The notes beneath the pieces are model-generated. The model did no database searches, was not told the origin of the DNA, and worked only from the letters and a program-made list of their open reading frames with translations. From Rhodospirillaceae bacterium bin65 (lineage in GTDB: Bacteria > Pseudomonadota > Alphaproteobacteria > Bin65), in the NCBI GenBank assembly GCA_002238725.1, contig MPMX01000013.1, forward strand, positions 1 through 64,000: DNA of 64,000 nt, written 5' to 3'. Position numbers and translations under genes: made by a program. Below are positions 32,655 through 42,754 of the stretch, one piece after another. Position 1 is the first letter of the stretch. Each line of letters starts with the position of its first letter.

Positions 32655-34898
32655 ATGCTTGCAATCGAATACCGAAATTCACCCGTTTCCGCCGGCGGCC
32701 GGCCACCGGTCGAATTTTCGCCGGACGGCCCGATCCCCGGAATATCCATCGCGCGGACGACCGCCGAAGTCGATGGCGCGGCCGCGATCGCCGACCTGAT
32801 CGACCGCCTCGACGAAAGCCGTGGCGGCGTTTTCACCAGCGGCTTTGAGTATCCGGGGCGCTACTCGCGCTGGGACACGGGCTTCGTCGACCCGCCCATT
32901 GGCATTACGGTAGAGCGCAACCGGATCCGCGCCGATGCCTTGAACGCGCGCGGCGCTGTCCTCGTTCCGGTGATGCACCGGGCTCTTGAGAACGCCGATT
33001 GCCTGGACGTCGATTTCGTTTCCGACACCGCGGTCGCGGCCAGTCCGCAACCGGCCGGCGGCGCCTTCTTCGAAGAGGAACGGAGCAAACAATCCAGCGT
33101 TTTCGCGGCTTTGCGGGAAATTCTCGCAGCGTTCCGCACCGACAGGGACAGCCATCTGGGCCTCTATGGCGCGTTCGGCTACGACCTCGCCTTCGCCTTC
33201 GATCCGATCCGGTTCAAATTGGAGCGGCCGGCGAAACAGCGCGATCTGGTGCTCTACCTGCCCGACGAATTGTTTGTCGTCGACCGCCGCGCCGGGACCG
33301 CCCATCGCCTCCGTTACGATTTCGGTTTCGACGGCGCGAGCACGCACGGCCTGCCGCGCGACGGCGCAGCTATGGCTTATCGGCCGGACCGTATCGGCGG
33401 GAACCGGACGGATCGCCGTCCGGGCGAGTATGCGGGCCTGGTGCGCAAGGCGCAAAGGGAGTTCCGCAAGGGCAATCTGTTCGAAGCCGTTCCCGGCATG
33501 CTGCAATCCAGGCCCGCGCCTGAGCCGCCTTCCGCAATCTTTCGCCGGCTGTGCGAGACCAATCCCTCGCCCTACGGCTTTTTCCTCAACCTGGGCGGCG
33601 GCGAATATCTGGTCGGCGCTTCGCCGGAAATGTTCGTGCGGGTCACCGGCGACCGGGTCGAGACCTGTCCGATTTCCGGCACCATACGGCGCGGCGCAAC
33701 GCCGATGGAGGATCACGCGCAGATTCGACGGCTGATCAATTCCGCCAAGGACGAAGCCGAACTGACGATGTGCACCGATGTCGATCGCAACGACAAGTCC
33801 CGCATCTGCGTGCCGGGCAGCGTCAGGGTGATCGGACGGCGGCAGATCGAGATATATTCGCGGCTGATCCATACCGTCGATCATGTCGAGGGCACGCTGC
33901 GCCCGGGTTTCGATGGGCTGGACGCATTTCTCTCCCATATGTGGGCGGTTACGGTTACCGGAGCACCCAAGCTTGCGGCCATGCAATTCATCGAGGACAA
34001 CGAGAAATCGCCTCGTCGCTGGTATGGCGGCGCTGTCGGCGCCTTCGGCTTCAACGGCAACGTCAACACGGGCCTCACCCTCCGGACGATCCGCATTGCC
34101 GGCGGCCGGGCCGAAATCCGCGCCGGCGCCACGCTGTTGCACGATTCAGTCCCCGAAGAGGAAGAGGCGGAGATTCATCTGAAGGCCTCGGCCCTGGTTA
34201 CGGCGATTTCCGGCGAGGAGCCGGCAGCGCCGGTCGCGTTGCGGGCGGCCGCCGTCGCATTGCCGGGCGTGGGCATGACGGTCGCCATGATCGACCACCG
34301 GGATTCCTTTGTGCACACGATCGCCGACTATTTCCGGCAGACCGGCGCCCGTGTCGCAACGCTGCGCACCCATGCCGGAACCGGCTTCGCCGACGGGGCA
34401 GCCCTGCGCGATCTCGACCCCGATCTGGTCGTCATGTCGCCGGGACCCGGAACGCCGGCGGATTTCAGGGCCGCGGACACGCTGGCCCTGCTCGGCGATA
34501 TGAAGGTGCCCGTGTTCGGCGTCTGCCTCGGACTCCAGGCGATTGTCGAATTCTGCGGCGGCCGCCTGAGCCTGTTGCCGGAACCGTACCACGGTAAGGC
34601 TTCCGGCATCCGGTGCAGCGGTACAGGCCTGTTCGAAGGCCTGCCCCGGCACCTGACCCTCGGGCGCTACCACTCGCTGCATGCCCGCACCGACGCCACG
34701 CCTGCAGAACTGGCGATCACGGCGGAAGCCGACGGCGTGGTCATGGCGATCGAACACCGCTACCGGCCGTGGCGCGCCGTCCAGTTCCATCCGGAATCGA
34801 TCCTGAGCATGGATGGAGAAGCCGGACTCGCCATTATCCGGAATGCGGTAAGGCTTGCCCGTCGGGCGCAATCGGAAGAGCCGGTCAAGGCGGCCTGA
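32655..34898 (+). CDS. trpE(G): Fused anthranilate synthase TrpE(G)
   Basis: A 747-residue fusion of both anthranilate synthase parts, converting chorismate and glutamine to anthranilate. The TrpE portion (about 1-520) includes GRYSRWDTGF near the feedback site, GAFGYDLAF, SPEMFVRV and the catalytic core (TCPISGTIRRGATPMED, DVDRNDKSRIC). The TrpG amidotransferase follows at about 540-730, with nucleophile C624 in FGVCLGLQ and the HPES motif. ATG at 32655 has AGGAAGAG ahead; an in-frame ATG at 32589 lies inside the terminator stem and is rejected. The fusion is typical of Rhizobiales and Rhodospirillales. Control is by attenuation upstream. Confidence 0.96.
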   Translation: MLAIEYRNSPVSAGGRPPVEFSPDGPIPGISIARTTAEVDGAAAIADLIDRLDESRGGVFTSGFEYPGRYSRWDTGFVDPPIGITVERNRIRADALNARGAVLVPVMHRALENADCLDVDFVSDTAVAASPQPAGGAFFEEERSKQSSVFAALREILAAFRTDRDSHLGLYGAFGYDLAFAFDPIRFKLERPAKQRDLVLYLPDELFVVDRRAGTAHRLRYDFGFDGASTHGLPRDGAAMAYRPDRIGGNRTDRRPGEYAGLVRKAQREFRKGNLFEAVPGMLQSRPAPEPPSAIFRRLCETNPSPYGFFLNLGGGEYLVGASPEMFVRVTGDRVETCPISGTIRRGATPMEDHAQIRRLINSAKDEAELTMCTDVDRNDKSRICVPGSVRVIGRRQIEIYSRLIHTVDHVEGTLRPGFDGLDAFLSHMWAVTVTGAPKLAAMQFIEDNEKSPRRWYGGAVGAFGFNGNVNTGLTLRTIRIAGGRAEIRAGATLLHDSVPEEEEAEIHLKASALVTAISGEEPAAPVALRAAAVALPGVGMTVAMIDHRDSFVHTIADYFRQTGARVATLRTHAGTGFADGAALRDLDPDLVVMSPGPGTPADFRAADTLALLGDMKVPVFGVCLGLQAIVEFCGGRLSLLPEPYHGKASGIRCSGTGLFEGLPRHLTLGRYHSLHARTDATPAELAITAEADGVVMAIEHRYRPWRAVQFHPESILSMDGEAGLAIIRNAVRLARRAQSEEPVKAA

Positions 34899-35169
34899 CC
34901 CGCAACCGCGCCGGCGGCCTCGAAGACCTGAAGCCGGAGGAGATGGCGCGGATCGCCGCGAGCGGCGCCGGACTCTCCGGCGCAATCCGGTTCGAGGATA
35001 ACCCGCCGAACGGACCGGTTCGCCGAAATTCGGATAGCCGCCCGGGCGTTGCGGACCTTACGAACCGTTCCATGGCCCAGCGGCCTGCTTCTCACTCCTT
35101 AAATGCGATTCACTCTGTTGCAAAAGCGGCAGGTAGCGCGCTAATTTCCAATCCAGGGAGAAATTGGCG

Positions 35170-36408
35170 ATGCTGCTGGCTCGACTGTTGGACAAATGCG
35201 TGTCCGCCGGCCGGCTAACCATTGTGGATGCTGCCGGGGCACGCCAGACGATCGGACAACGGCGCGACAGTGCGCCGGACGTGACGGTGCGTGTTCACGA
35301 CCGCGCGGCCCAACGGCGGCTGCTTTACAATCCGAAGCTTGCGTTCGGCGAACTCTATATGGATGGCCGCCTGACGATCGAGCAGGGTTCGCTTTACGAC
35401 CTCCTGGACCTGCTGTGCAGCGCCGTTAGCGAATTCGAGGAGAATACCTGGATCGGCCGGACCGGCATCGCCTGGGGTCGGGTTACGCGCCGTATCCGGC
35501 AATACAACCCGGTCAGCAAGGCCCGGCGCAACGTCGCGCATCACTACGATCTGTCCGGCCGGCTTTACGACCTGTTCCTGGACGAAGACAAGCAATATTC
35601 CTGCGCCTACTTCAACAGCGGCAGCGATAGCCTGGAAGAGGCGCAACACAACAAGAAACGCCATATCGCCGCAAAATTGCTGCTGGAACCCGGACAGAAG
35701 ATCCTCGACATCGGGTGCGGCTGGGGTGGGCTGGCGCTTTACCTTTCGCGGGAAGCCGAGGCCGAAGTGACCGGCCTTACCCTGTCGGCCGAGCAGCACG
35801 GCGTTGCCGAGAAGCGTGCTGCCAAGGCAGGACTCGCCAGAAAGGTCAGCTTCCGCCTGCAGGACTACCGCGAAGAGCGGGAAACCTACGACCGAATCGT
35901 GTCCGTCGGCATGTTCGAGCATGTCGGCGTGACCCACTATCGCGAGTTCTTCGGCAAACTCCGCTCGATGCTGAAGGAGGACGGCGTCGCCCTGCTCCAT
36001 ACCATCGGCCGGGCCGGCCCGCCCGGTTCGACCAATCCGTGGCTGGCGAAATATATCTTCCCGGGCGGCTATACGCCGGCCCTGTCCGAAATCATGGCGG
36101 CGATCGAAAAGGAAGGGCTGTGGGTGACGGATGTCGAGATGCTGCGCCTGCACTACGCGAGCACATTACGGGAATGGCGCCTCCGCTTCGAGGCAAACCG
36201 CGACGAAATCCGCAACCTCTACGACGAACGCTTCTGCAGGATGTGGGACTTCTACCTGACCGGCTGCGAACTGTCGTTCCGGCGGATGGACCAGCTGGTC
36301 TTCCAGATCCAGATCGCCCGGCGGCAGGACGCCGTGCCGCTCACGCGCGGCTACATCGACCGCTGGGAGGATATGCACGACGACGAAGCGGCGTCTGCCG
36401 CCGCGTAG
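35170..36408 (+). CDS. cfa: Cyclopropane-fatty-acyl-phospholipid synthase
   Basis: Adds a methylene from SAM across the double bond of unsaturated membrane lipids. The 412 residues have an N-terminal lipid-binding domain and a SAM methyltransferase core with LDIGCGWGG (179-187). VSVGMFEHVGVTHY and the PGGYTPALSEI stretch are strongly conserved in the family. ATG at 35170 has AGGGAG 9 bp ahead; a TTG two codons earlier is too close. A TTGCAA-N18-TAATTT pair at about 35118-35147 may be its promoter. CFA synthases commonly respond to stationary phase and acid stress. It converges on dapA. Confidence 0.95.
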   Translation: MLLARLLDKCVSAGRLTIVDAAGARQTIGQRRDSAPDVTVRVHDRAAQRRLLYNPKLAFGELYMDGRLTIEQGSLYDLLDLLCSAVSEFEENTWIGRTGIAWGRVTRRIRQYNPVSKARRNVAHHYDLSGRLYDLFLDEDKQYSCAYFNSGSDSLEEAQHNKKRHIAAKLLLEPGQKILDIGCGWGGLALYLSREAEAEVTGLTLSAEQHGVAEKRAAKAGLARKVSFRLQDYREERETYDRIVSVGMFEHVGVTHYREFFGKLRSMLKEDGVALLHTIGRAGPPGSTNPWLAKYIFPGGYTPALSEIMAAIEKEGLWVTDVEMLRLHYASTLREWRLRFEANRDEIRNLYDERFCRMWDFYLTGCELSFRRMDQLVFQIQIARRQDAVPLTRGYIDRWEDMHDDEAASAAA

Positions 36409-36460
36409 CGCCGGAGCAGCCTCGGCCGGCCTGCACCGGCCTCCCGGAATGCAGCTTCGC

Positions 36461-37357
36461 CTACTCCGCAGCCTCCCGCGCCGCGCTCCACAGGCCGACA
36501 TGCTCGAGCGCGGCCTCGACCTGTCGCTTCGAGCTCTCGGCGATTTCGGTCAGCGGCAACCGGGTTTCCGGCGAAGCCAGCCCCATCAGGCTGGCGGCGT
36601 ATTTCACCGGTCCGGGGCTCGATTCGCAGAACAGCGCCTCGTGCAGCGGCATCAGCAGTTCGTTGAGGCGGATCGCCTCCTGCAGGTTGCCGGCGCGCCA
36701 GGCCTTGTGCATCGAGGCCAGCAGGCCCGGCGCGACATTGGCGGTAACCGAGATGCAGCCGTCGCCGGACTGGGCCAGCAGGGCAAGCGCCGTCGCGTCC
36801 TCGCCGGACAGGATCGCGAAATCCGGGCCGCAGGCCAGGCGCGTCGCCAGCGGGCGTTCCAGTTTCGCCGTTGCGTCCTTGACGCCGGCGATATGCGGCA
36901 GCTTCGCCAACTGCGCCATCGTCTCGACCGTCATGTCGATCACCGAGCGCGGCGGGATGTTGTAAATGATGATCGGCAGGTCGGTCGCGTCGTGCAGCGC
37001 CGTGTAATGGTCGATCAGCCCCGCCTGGGTCGGCTTGTTGTAGTAGGGCGTCACGACAAGCTGGGCGTCGGCGCCGACCGCGCTGGCGTGTTCGGCAAAC
37101 TCGATGGCCTCCCGGGTCGAATTGGAGCCTGTCCCGGCGATCACCGGCACCCGGCCGGCCGCCTTTTTCACGCACAGTTCGACCACCCGCATGTGCTCGT
37201 CATGACTCAAGGTCGGCGATTCGCCGGTCGTTCCGACCGGGATCAGACCCTCCGTTCCTTCCGTAATCTGCCAGTCGACCAAACGGCAAAAGCTGTCTTC
37301 GTCGACGGCGCCATTGTCAAACGGCGTGATCAGGGCAACCATCGAACCCTTGAACAT
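36461..37357 (-). CDS. dapA: 4-hydroxy-tetrahydrodipicolinate synthase
   Basis: Condenses pyruvate with aspartate semialdehyde in lysine and diaminopimelate synthesis. The 298 residues have the aldolase-type barrel with Schiff-base K160 (HIAGVKDAT), Y132 (IIIYNIPPR) and T44-T45 (VGTTGESPT), matching E. coli K161, Y133 and T44-T45. It is divergent from the lytic transglycosylase gene across a 121-bp promoter region. Supplying diaminopimelate for peptidoglycan fits its neighbour. Confidence 0.97.
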   Translation of the reverse strand: MFKGSMVALITPFDNGAVDEDSFCRLVDWQITEGTEGLIPVGTTGESPTLSHDEHMRVVELCVKKAAGRVPVIAGTGSNSTREAIEFAEHASAVGADAQLVVTPYYNKPTQAGLIDHYTALHDATDLPIIIYNIPPRSVIDMTVETMAQLAKLPHIAGVKDATAKLERPLATRLACGPDFAILSGEDATALALLAQSGDGCISVTANVAPGLLASMHKAWRAGNLQEAIRLNELLMPLHEALFCESSPGPVKYAASLMGLASPETRLPLTEIAESSKRQVEAALEHVGLWSAAREAAE

Positions 37358-37478
37358 CGCGCTATCTCCCCGGTCGGCAGTCCAATATGTTCTGCGTTAC
37401 CCTATACCGGCCGTCGGCCGCCATCAAGCAACGGCCTGTCGCGGAAATCGAGGTGGAAGGCATGACGGAAAAGGCACG

Positions 37479-39692
37479 GTGACCCGCCGCTCGCTCGTCT
37501 CGACCTGGGCGCGCTGTTGCCTCGTCGCCGGTGTGTTTGCCGTCCTGGCCCCGGTATCCCTCCCGCCGTCTGCGGGCGAGGCCCAGGCGGCGAAGCGGAG
37601 GGCGGATCCCGTCCGACAAGCGCTGTCCGCGATCCGGCGGGGGCGGTTCTCCCGGGCCAGGCGGGCGATCCGGCGGGTCGGCAACCCGTTCGAGCGCGAC
37701 GCCCTGCTGTTCGCCCTGTATCGGCGCGACGGCAACCCGGCGAAGATGCGGGAAATAGCCGGATTTATCGGGAAGCATCCGGATTGGCCGTTACAATTCA
37801 TCCTGCGGCAGCGGGCAGAGGTCGCACTGCCCGGCCGGGTCGCGGCGGCGGATCTAGCCGCCTGGTTCGCCCGCCATCCGCCAGTCACGCCGATCGGCTG
37901 CATCCGCCATATCGATCTGCTGGGCAAGCGCGGCGACCGGTCGGCGGCGAAGCGCGAAATCTCCCGCTGCTGGAAAAGCCTCGCGATGCCGACCTCGGCC
38001 GAGAAGAAATTCTTCCGGAGATACGGGCGCAGGATTTCCCACACAGACAGGGCGGCCAGGGTCCGCATGCATCTCGACCGCGGGCGCTACCGCAGCGCAT
38101 ACAGGCTGATACTCTTTCACAAGCTGTCGGCCGGCTATGCCGTACCGCTCAGGGTGCGCATCGACCTTCAGCGAAGGCCGCGTCCGTGGACGGTTCCGAA
38201 AATGCTGAAACGGATCCCTAAAGTGCCTGCCAAAAGCCGCTCCGAGCCCGGTTTCCGTTTCGACCTGGTGCGCTGGAATCGGCGCAGGGGCGAACTGACG
38301 GCGGCAAGCGCAGGACTCGAAACCGCTCCAGAACCGGGCCCGGCCGCGGCGGGACGCTGGTGGCTCGAACGCACGCTTACGGTGCGCGAATTGCTGAAGG
38401 AGCAGCACTATGCCCGCGCCTATGCGGTGGCGGCCAGCCATCGCCAGGCTTCCGGCTACCGATTTGCCGCTGCCGAAAGCCTCGCAGGCTGGATCGCGCT
38501 GCGCAAGCAGGGCCGGTCCGAGGCGGCATTGAAGCATTTTCAACGGATTCATGCCGGATCGCGGCGTTCCGATCTTCGCGCAATGGCGGCCTGGTGGGTC
38601 GCCGAGACCTGGCGCGACAGACACAATCCCGGCAAGGCGGAAGCCTGGTATCAGAAAGCCGCTCCGGCGGCCTTCAGCCTGCACGGTCAGCTATCGAGGA
38701 TGCGGCTAAAGGAACGGACATTGGTCCTGCCCCCGGATACGGCGATCCCGACGAAATCCAGAGCGGCCTTCGACCGGGAAGCGGCGGTGAGGCTCACCCG
38801 TTTCTACAGCCGCAACCGGGCAAGTAAGGAGAGCCGCCAGCTGCTCTGGTGGCTGATCCGCCGGAGCGCCCGCCGATCCGCCAACGGTTCCGCCGGCGAG
38901 ATGCAACGAACCGGCCGGCGCCTGGTGCTGATCGCCGAACTGGCCGCGGAATTGGGCGAACGCCATATCGCGGTCCGCGCCGCGCGCCGCGCGCTGCCGC
39001 TGGGCTTCGTCCGCAACCGCCTCGCCTATCCGGTTATCGCCCTGCCGAAACGGTTGCCGGTCGAACCGGCGCTGGTTCTGGCCGTGATACGCCAGGAGAG
39101 TGAATTCAATCTCAAGGCCCACAGCCGCGCCAGCGCGCGCGGTTTGATGCAACTCGTGCCGTCGACCGCGAAATTCGCCGCCCGGCGCGCGCGCTTGAAA
39201 TGGAGCCGCAGGCGCCTGACGCGAGACGCTGCTTACAACATCCGCCTGGGATCCGCGTATCTCGATTACCTGCTGGACCGGTTCGAAGGGTCTTACCTGC
39301 TGGCCGCGGCTGCCTATAACGCCGGCCCGGCGCGGGTGGCGCGCTGGATCGAGCGCTACGGCGACCCCGGCCGCAACATCGAGCCCATCGACTGGATCGA
39401 ATCGATCCCGTTCGGCGAAACCCGCAACTTCGTGCGCCGCGTTCTGGCGAATGTCGCCGTGTACCGTGCGCGGCTCGGCAGCAACGGATTGGCAGCGACG
39501 CCGGTGGCGGCCTGGCGACGCCCGGGATCGGAAATCACTTGCAGCGTCGCCGCAGACTGCAAGAAAGCCCGCGGTACGAACGGCAATTCGGGACAGCCCG
39601 GAGATGCGGGCGGTCAGGCGCCCTTACGGCACACGACAGCCGGCGCCAGTCCTGCACCTGCCATGACAACGACAGCCGGATGGGAAAAATGA
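37479..39692 (+). CDS. slt: Soluble lytic murein transglycosylase
   Basis: A periplasmic peptidoglycan-cleaving enzyme. The 737 residues start with a signal peptide (residues 1-37, basic MTRRSL, hydrophobic core, AGEAQA-AK). A long alpha-helical U/superhelical region rich in arginine follows, then the SLT domain at about 525-670. The catalytic glutamate is E540 in VIRQESEFN, with ARGLMQLVPSTA and AAAYNAGPARV motifs. The GTG start at 37479 has GGAAAAGG ahead; the frame continues upstream into the dapA promoter, which is not coding. The C-terminal 50 residues are low complexity. Confidence 0.93.
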   Translation: MTRRSLVSTWARCCLVAGVFAVLAPVSLPPSAGEAQAAKRRADPVRQALSAIRRGRFSRARRAIRRVGNPFERDALLFALYRRDGNPAKMREIAGFIGKHPDWPLQFILRQRAEVALPGRVAAADLAAWFARHPPVTPIGCIRHIDLLGKRGDRSAAKREISRCWKSLAMPTSAEKKFFRRYGRRISHTDRAARVRMHLDRGRYRSAYRLILFHKLSAGYAVPLRVRIDLQRRPRPWTVPKMLKRIPKVPAKSRSEPGFRFDLVRWNRRRGELTAASAGLETAPEPGPAAAGRWWLERTLTVRELLKEQHYARAYAVAASHRQASGYRFAAAESLAGWIALRKQGRSEAALKHFQRIHAGSRRSDLRAMAAWWVAETWRDRHNPGKAEAWYQKAAPAAFSLHGQLSRMRLKERTLVLPPDTAIPTKSRAAFDREAAVRLTRFYSRNRASKESRQLLWWLIRRSARRSANGSAGEMQRTGRRLVLIAELAAELGERHIAVRAARRALPLGFVRNRLAYPVIALPKRLPVEPALVLAVIRQESEFNLKAHSRASARGLMQLVPSTAKFAARRARLKWSRRRLTRDAAYNIRLGSAYLDYLLDRFEGSYLLAAAAYNAGPARVARWIERYGDPGRNIEPIDWIESIPFGETRNFVRRVLANVAVYRARLGSNGLAATPVAAWRRPGSEITCSVAADCKKARGTNGNSGQPGDAGGQAPLRHTTAGASPAPAMTTTAGWEK

Positions 39693-40567
39693 CCGCACTG
39701 CCCTACGCAGAACGGCAGTTCCTGACCCAGGACGGGCTGAGCCTGTACTACCGCGATTACGACAGCGGAACCGGGGCCGGCGCCACATTGCTCTGCCTGG
39801 CAGGCCTGACACGCAATTCGGCCGATTTTGCCGAGCTGGCCGAAGCCCACGCCGGGGAGCGCCGGATCGTCTGCCTGGATTACCGCGGCCGGGGCAGGTC
39901 CGACCGTGCCGGCGACTGGCGAACCTACACGCCGGAAACCTACGTCAACGATATCCGGCACCTGATCGTTGCCACCGGCCTGCACGGTTTCGTTCCCGTC
40001 GGCACCTCGTTGGGCGGATTTCTTTCCATGGTGCTCGGCGCCGTAATGCCCTCGGCGATTGCCGGCGTTGTCCTGAACGATGTCGGCCCGCAGATCGAAA
40101 CCGCCGCGACAGCTGAAATTGCCGACTATGCCGGGGCGGATCGGCCTGTGCCCGACTGGCCCGCGGCGGTTGCCGCCGTCAGGGAACGCTTCCCGGAATT
40201 CGAGGCCTGGGATGACGCAACCTTCGAAGCTGCCGCCCGCGCGAATTACCGCGAAGGCAGCGACGGTCTGCTCCACTACAACTGGGACGTCGATCTGGTG
40301 AAGCCGATCCGGCGCGCCACTGCGCCCCGGCAAGACCTGTGGGCGATGTTCCGGTCGCTGCATCATGTGCCGGTTCTGGCTATCCGGGGCGGAAACTCCG
40401 ACCTCCTGACCGACGCCGGCCTCAACGCCATGCTGGACGATCATCCGGACATAACCGGGGTCACCGTTCCCGGGGTCGGACATGCGCCGCGCCTTCACGA
40501 GCCGGCCGCCGCCGGAGCGGTCTCGACATTCCTGGAGTCGATCGATCGGCAACGGCGGCATGAATAG
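39689..40567 (+). CDS. Alpha/beta hydrolase
   Basis: A 292-residue alpha/beta-hydrolase-fold enzyme. The nucleophile elbow is GTSLGG with S107, the acid is probably in RGGNSDLLT and the histidine in GVGHAPRLHEP. The oxyanion region is LAGLTRNSADF. Substrate unknown; such proteins in alphaproteobacteria are often annotated as generic esterases or lactonases. It overlaps the lytic transglycosylase end (4 bp) and the following dehydratase start (8 bp), so the three are likely co-expressed. A start 3 codons upstream at 39680 is also possible. Confidence 0.88.
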   Translation: MTALPYAERQFLTQDGLSLYYRDYDSGTGAGATLLCLAGLTRNSADFAELAEAHAGERRIVCLDYRGRGRSDRAGDWRTYTPETYVNDIRHLIVATGLHGFVPVGTSLGGFLSMVLGAVMPSAIAGVVLNDVGPQIETAATAEIADYAGADRPVPDWPAAVAAVRERFPEFEAWDDATFEAAARANYREGSDGLLHYNWDVDLVKPIRRATAPRQDLWAMFRSLHHVPVLAIRGGNSDLLTDAGLNAMLDDHPDITGVTVPGVGHAPRLHEPAAAGAVSTFLESIDRQRRHE

Positions 40568-41564
40568 CCCGGCAGACCTCCGGCCGCCGGACTTCGACAG
40601 CATCGTCGATGCAGCGCGGCTGTTGCACGGCGTCGCTGCCGTCACCCCTCTCCTGCGCTCCGATGCTCTCGACGCCCGTTTGGACGCCGCCGTCTGGATC
40701 AAGGCGGAATGCCTGCAACGGACCGGATCGTTCAAATTCCGCGGCGCCTGGACGAACATCTCCCGCCTGCCGGCAGAGGACCGGAGCTGCGGCGTTGTCG
40801 CTTATTCGTCGGGCAATCACGCCCAGGCCGTTGCCGCTGCCGCCATGCTGCATGACATTCCGGCGACCATTGCCATGCCGCAGGATGCGCCGGCCATCAA
40901 ACGCACCCGGACCGAGGGCTGGGGCGCGGCAGTCCGGTCGTTCGACCGTAACGCCGAGGATCGGATAGAGCTTGCCAGAGCGCTGGCCGAAGAACGCGGC
41001 TGTCCCATCGTTCCGCCGTACGATCATCGGGATACGATTGCCGGGCAGGGCACCGTTGGCCTGGAGATCGCGAGCCAGTGCCGCGCGCTCGGGATTGTCC
41101 CCGATGCCGTTGTCGTGCCCTGCGGCGGCGGCGGACTGATCGCCGGCGTTGCCACGGCGCTCAAAACGGCGATGCCCGGCGTGCCGGTCCATCCCTGCGA
41201 ACCCGCCGCCGGTGACGACACCAAACGCTCGCTGGAAGCCGGGCGGCGGATCGTCCTGACCGGCCCGGTTCGCTCCGTTTGCGATTCCCTGCTTGCAGAC
41301 ACGCCGGGCGAATTGACTTTCGAAATTAACCGGCGAACGCTGGCGCCCGGCATCGTCGTTACCGATGCGGAAGCGCTCTACGCCATGCGCATCGCGTTCG
41401 GCGATCTCAAGCTCGTCCTGGAACCCGGCGGCGCCGTCGGGCTTGCGGCCTTGATCTCAGGCGAATTGCCGTGCCGTGGGCGCACGGTCGTTGCGGTGGC
41501 TTCGGGCGGCAATGTCGATGCTGAAATTTTTGGCCGGGCGCTGCGCGATCCGGACATGCATTAG
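40560..41564 (+). CDS. PLP-dependent threonine/serine dehydratase-like protein
   Basis: A 334-residue fold-type II PLP enzyme. The PLP lysine is K59 in RTGSFKFRGA, the phosphate-binding loop CGGGGLIAG begins at 188, and SSGNHAQAVA (83-92) binds the substrate carboxylate. No ACT regulatory domain follows, so it resembles catabolic threonine/serine dehydratases or serine racemase rather than biosynthetic IlvA. The start at 40560 overlaps the hydrolase end by 8 bp; the longer open frame upstream lies in the hydrolase gene. Substrate specificity is not decided by sequence. Confidence 0.88.
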   Translation: MNSPADLRPPDFDSIVDAARLLHGVAAVTPLLRSDALDARLDAAVWIKAECLQRTGSFKFRGAWTNISRLPAEDRSCGVVAYSSGNHAQAVAAAAMLHDIPATIAMPQDAPAIKRTRTEGWGAAVRSFDRNAEDRIELARALAEERGCPIVPPYDHRDTIAGQGTVGLEIASQCRALGIVPDAVVVPCGGGGLIAGVATALKTAMPGVPVHPCEPAAGDDTKRSLEAGRRIVLTGPVRSVCDSLLADTPGELTFEINRRTLAPGIVVTDAEALYAMRIAFGDLKLVLEPGGAVGLAALISGELPCRGRTVVAVASGGNVDAEIFGRALRDPDMH

Positions 41565-41618
41565 CCAGCTGCGCAGCACCGGCACGCGCCTCGCGCTTCC
41601 GACAGGAGCCTACGGCCT

Positions 41619-42209
41619 TCAGTTGGCCGGCGTCGCCGATGCACCAACGGCTTTCGCCGGCTTAACGGGCGGCACAGACGCCTGAGGCTGGGCCTTCGCA
41701 GTCTTCTGCGTCGCCTGACCCGGCTTTTGTTCCTGCGCCATCTGCGACGCCGTCTTGGGCACTTCCAGTTCGTTTGCCGGCCGGCGCTGACACCGGCCCT
41801 GGAATTCGGCGCCGCTTTCGATCGAAAGCACGTCGTGCAGCACGTCCCCGGTGACATGGGCGGTCCGGCCGATCATCACCGACTTGGCGCTTATCTGACC
41901 ATCGACAGATCCGGAAACGGTAATTTCTTCCGCCACTATCTTGCCTTCGACCTTGCCGGAGGCGCCGATCGTCAATGTACGCACATGGATATCGCCGGTC
42001 ACGGCGCCATCGACCAGCAACTCGCCGCCGGACGCAAGGTTGCCGGTGACGTGAAGGCTTTCTGTAATGACGGACGGCTTGACGGCCGCACGCTGCGGCG
42101 GCGGCTGGTTCTCGGCCGCGGGATCGGGACGTTTAACCGGCGCCGGCTTCGGAACCGCCGGAGTGGCGCCAGGACCGGCACTTTCCTTCGACTTGTCTCT
42201 CGAAAACAT
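41619..42209 (-). CDS. Bactofilin (polymer-forming cytoskeletal protein)
   Basis: A 196-residue bactofilin. A disordered proline-rich N-terminus (to about 45) is followed by the beta-helical DUF583 core, with repeating strands VTGNLASGGELLVDG, VTGDIHVRTLTIG, VEGKIVAEEITVSG, VDGQISAKSVMIG and HVTGDVLHDVLSIESG. A long alanine/proline/lysine tail ends it. Bactofilins polymerise without nucleotide and place peptidoglycan enzymes, stalks or DNA-partition proteins. It is a single-gene unit with a long upstream region. Confidence 0.93.
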   Translation of the reverse strand: MFSRDKSKESAGPGATPAVPKPAPVKRPDPAAENQPPPQRAAVKPSVITESLHVTGNLASGGELLVDGAVTGDIHVRTLTIGASGKVEGKIVAEEITVSGSVDGQISAKSVMIGRTAHVTGDVLHDVLSIESGAEFQGRCQRRPANELEVPKTASQMAQEQKPGQATQKTAKAQPQASVPPVKPAKAVGASATPAN

Positions 42210-42754
42210 GTTTCCCTGCCGTACTCGATTTCAGAGGAAATCACGGGCGCCCGCCCGCGATGTCGGGTTTCTCGCGCGGACCATTATGGGCCAGCTATCG
42301 GCCCTAGACCAGAGCCGGCTTTTTCCCAAAACTGCGGAATCCAGATCGACAGTCGGCCGTTACAGCGATCGACACGACGTGCAACGGGCGGCCTGCAAGA
42401 CACTGCGCTGCGCGAGAGCGCCTGACCCGTCACCGGCAACCGACAGTCGGCGAAGAGCGGCGCTGGCCGGTGCATCCCTGTTTCTTCCTGATGTTCCGCG
42501 AACTACCGCTCGACACTCGCAAAATATCGTGTGCGCCAATATCGATCAACTGATTTTTCATTTAATTACCGAGGGATACCTTTCGTTCTGCATAAGGTAT
42601 TCTAACTGGTTTTGCTGACTGCCGCATTGAGTGTTGGCGAAGTCTTGCGTCAATTCGACAGGTCTTCCCCGAGACCGGGCTGATTTCTTCCGGTCGCGGA
42701 CACGACGAAGTGAATGTCGGGGCCGCTTCACTACCCGTGCGCAATCACCCATTC
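42210..42754. other. Long upstream region of bactofilin with a repeated palindrome
   Basis: A 545-bp non-coding stretch between bactofilin and tRNA-Val (both minus). It contains two copies of the palindrome-cored sequence CGACAGTCGGC (42347-42357 and 42441-42451), 94 bp apart. The second lies within a perfect CCGAC-A-GTCGG. Around 42520-42610 the DNA becomes AT-rich (ATTTTTCATTTAATTACC). No tRNA, known RNA or convincing small gene was seen. Confidence 0.45.
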
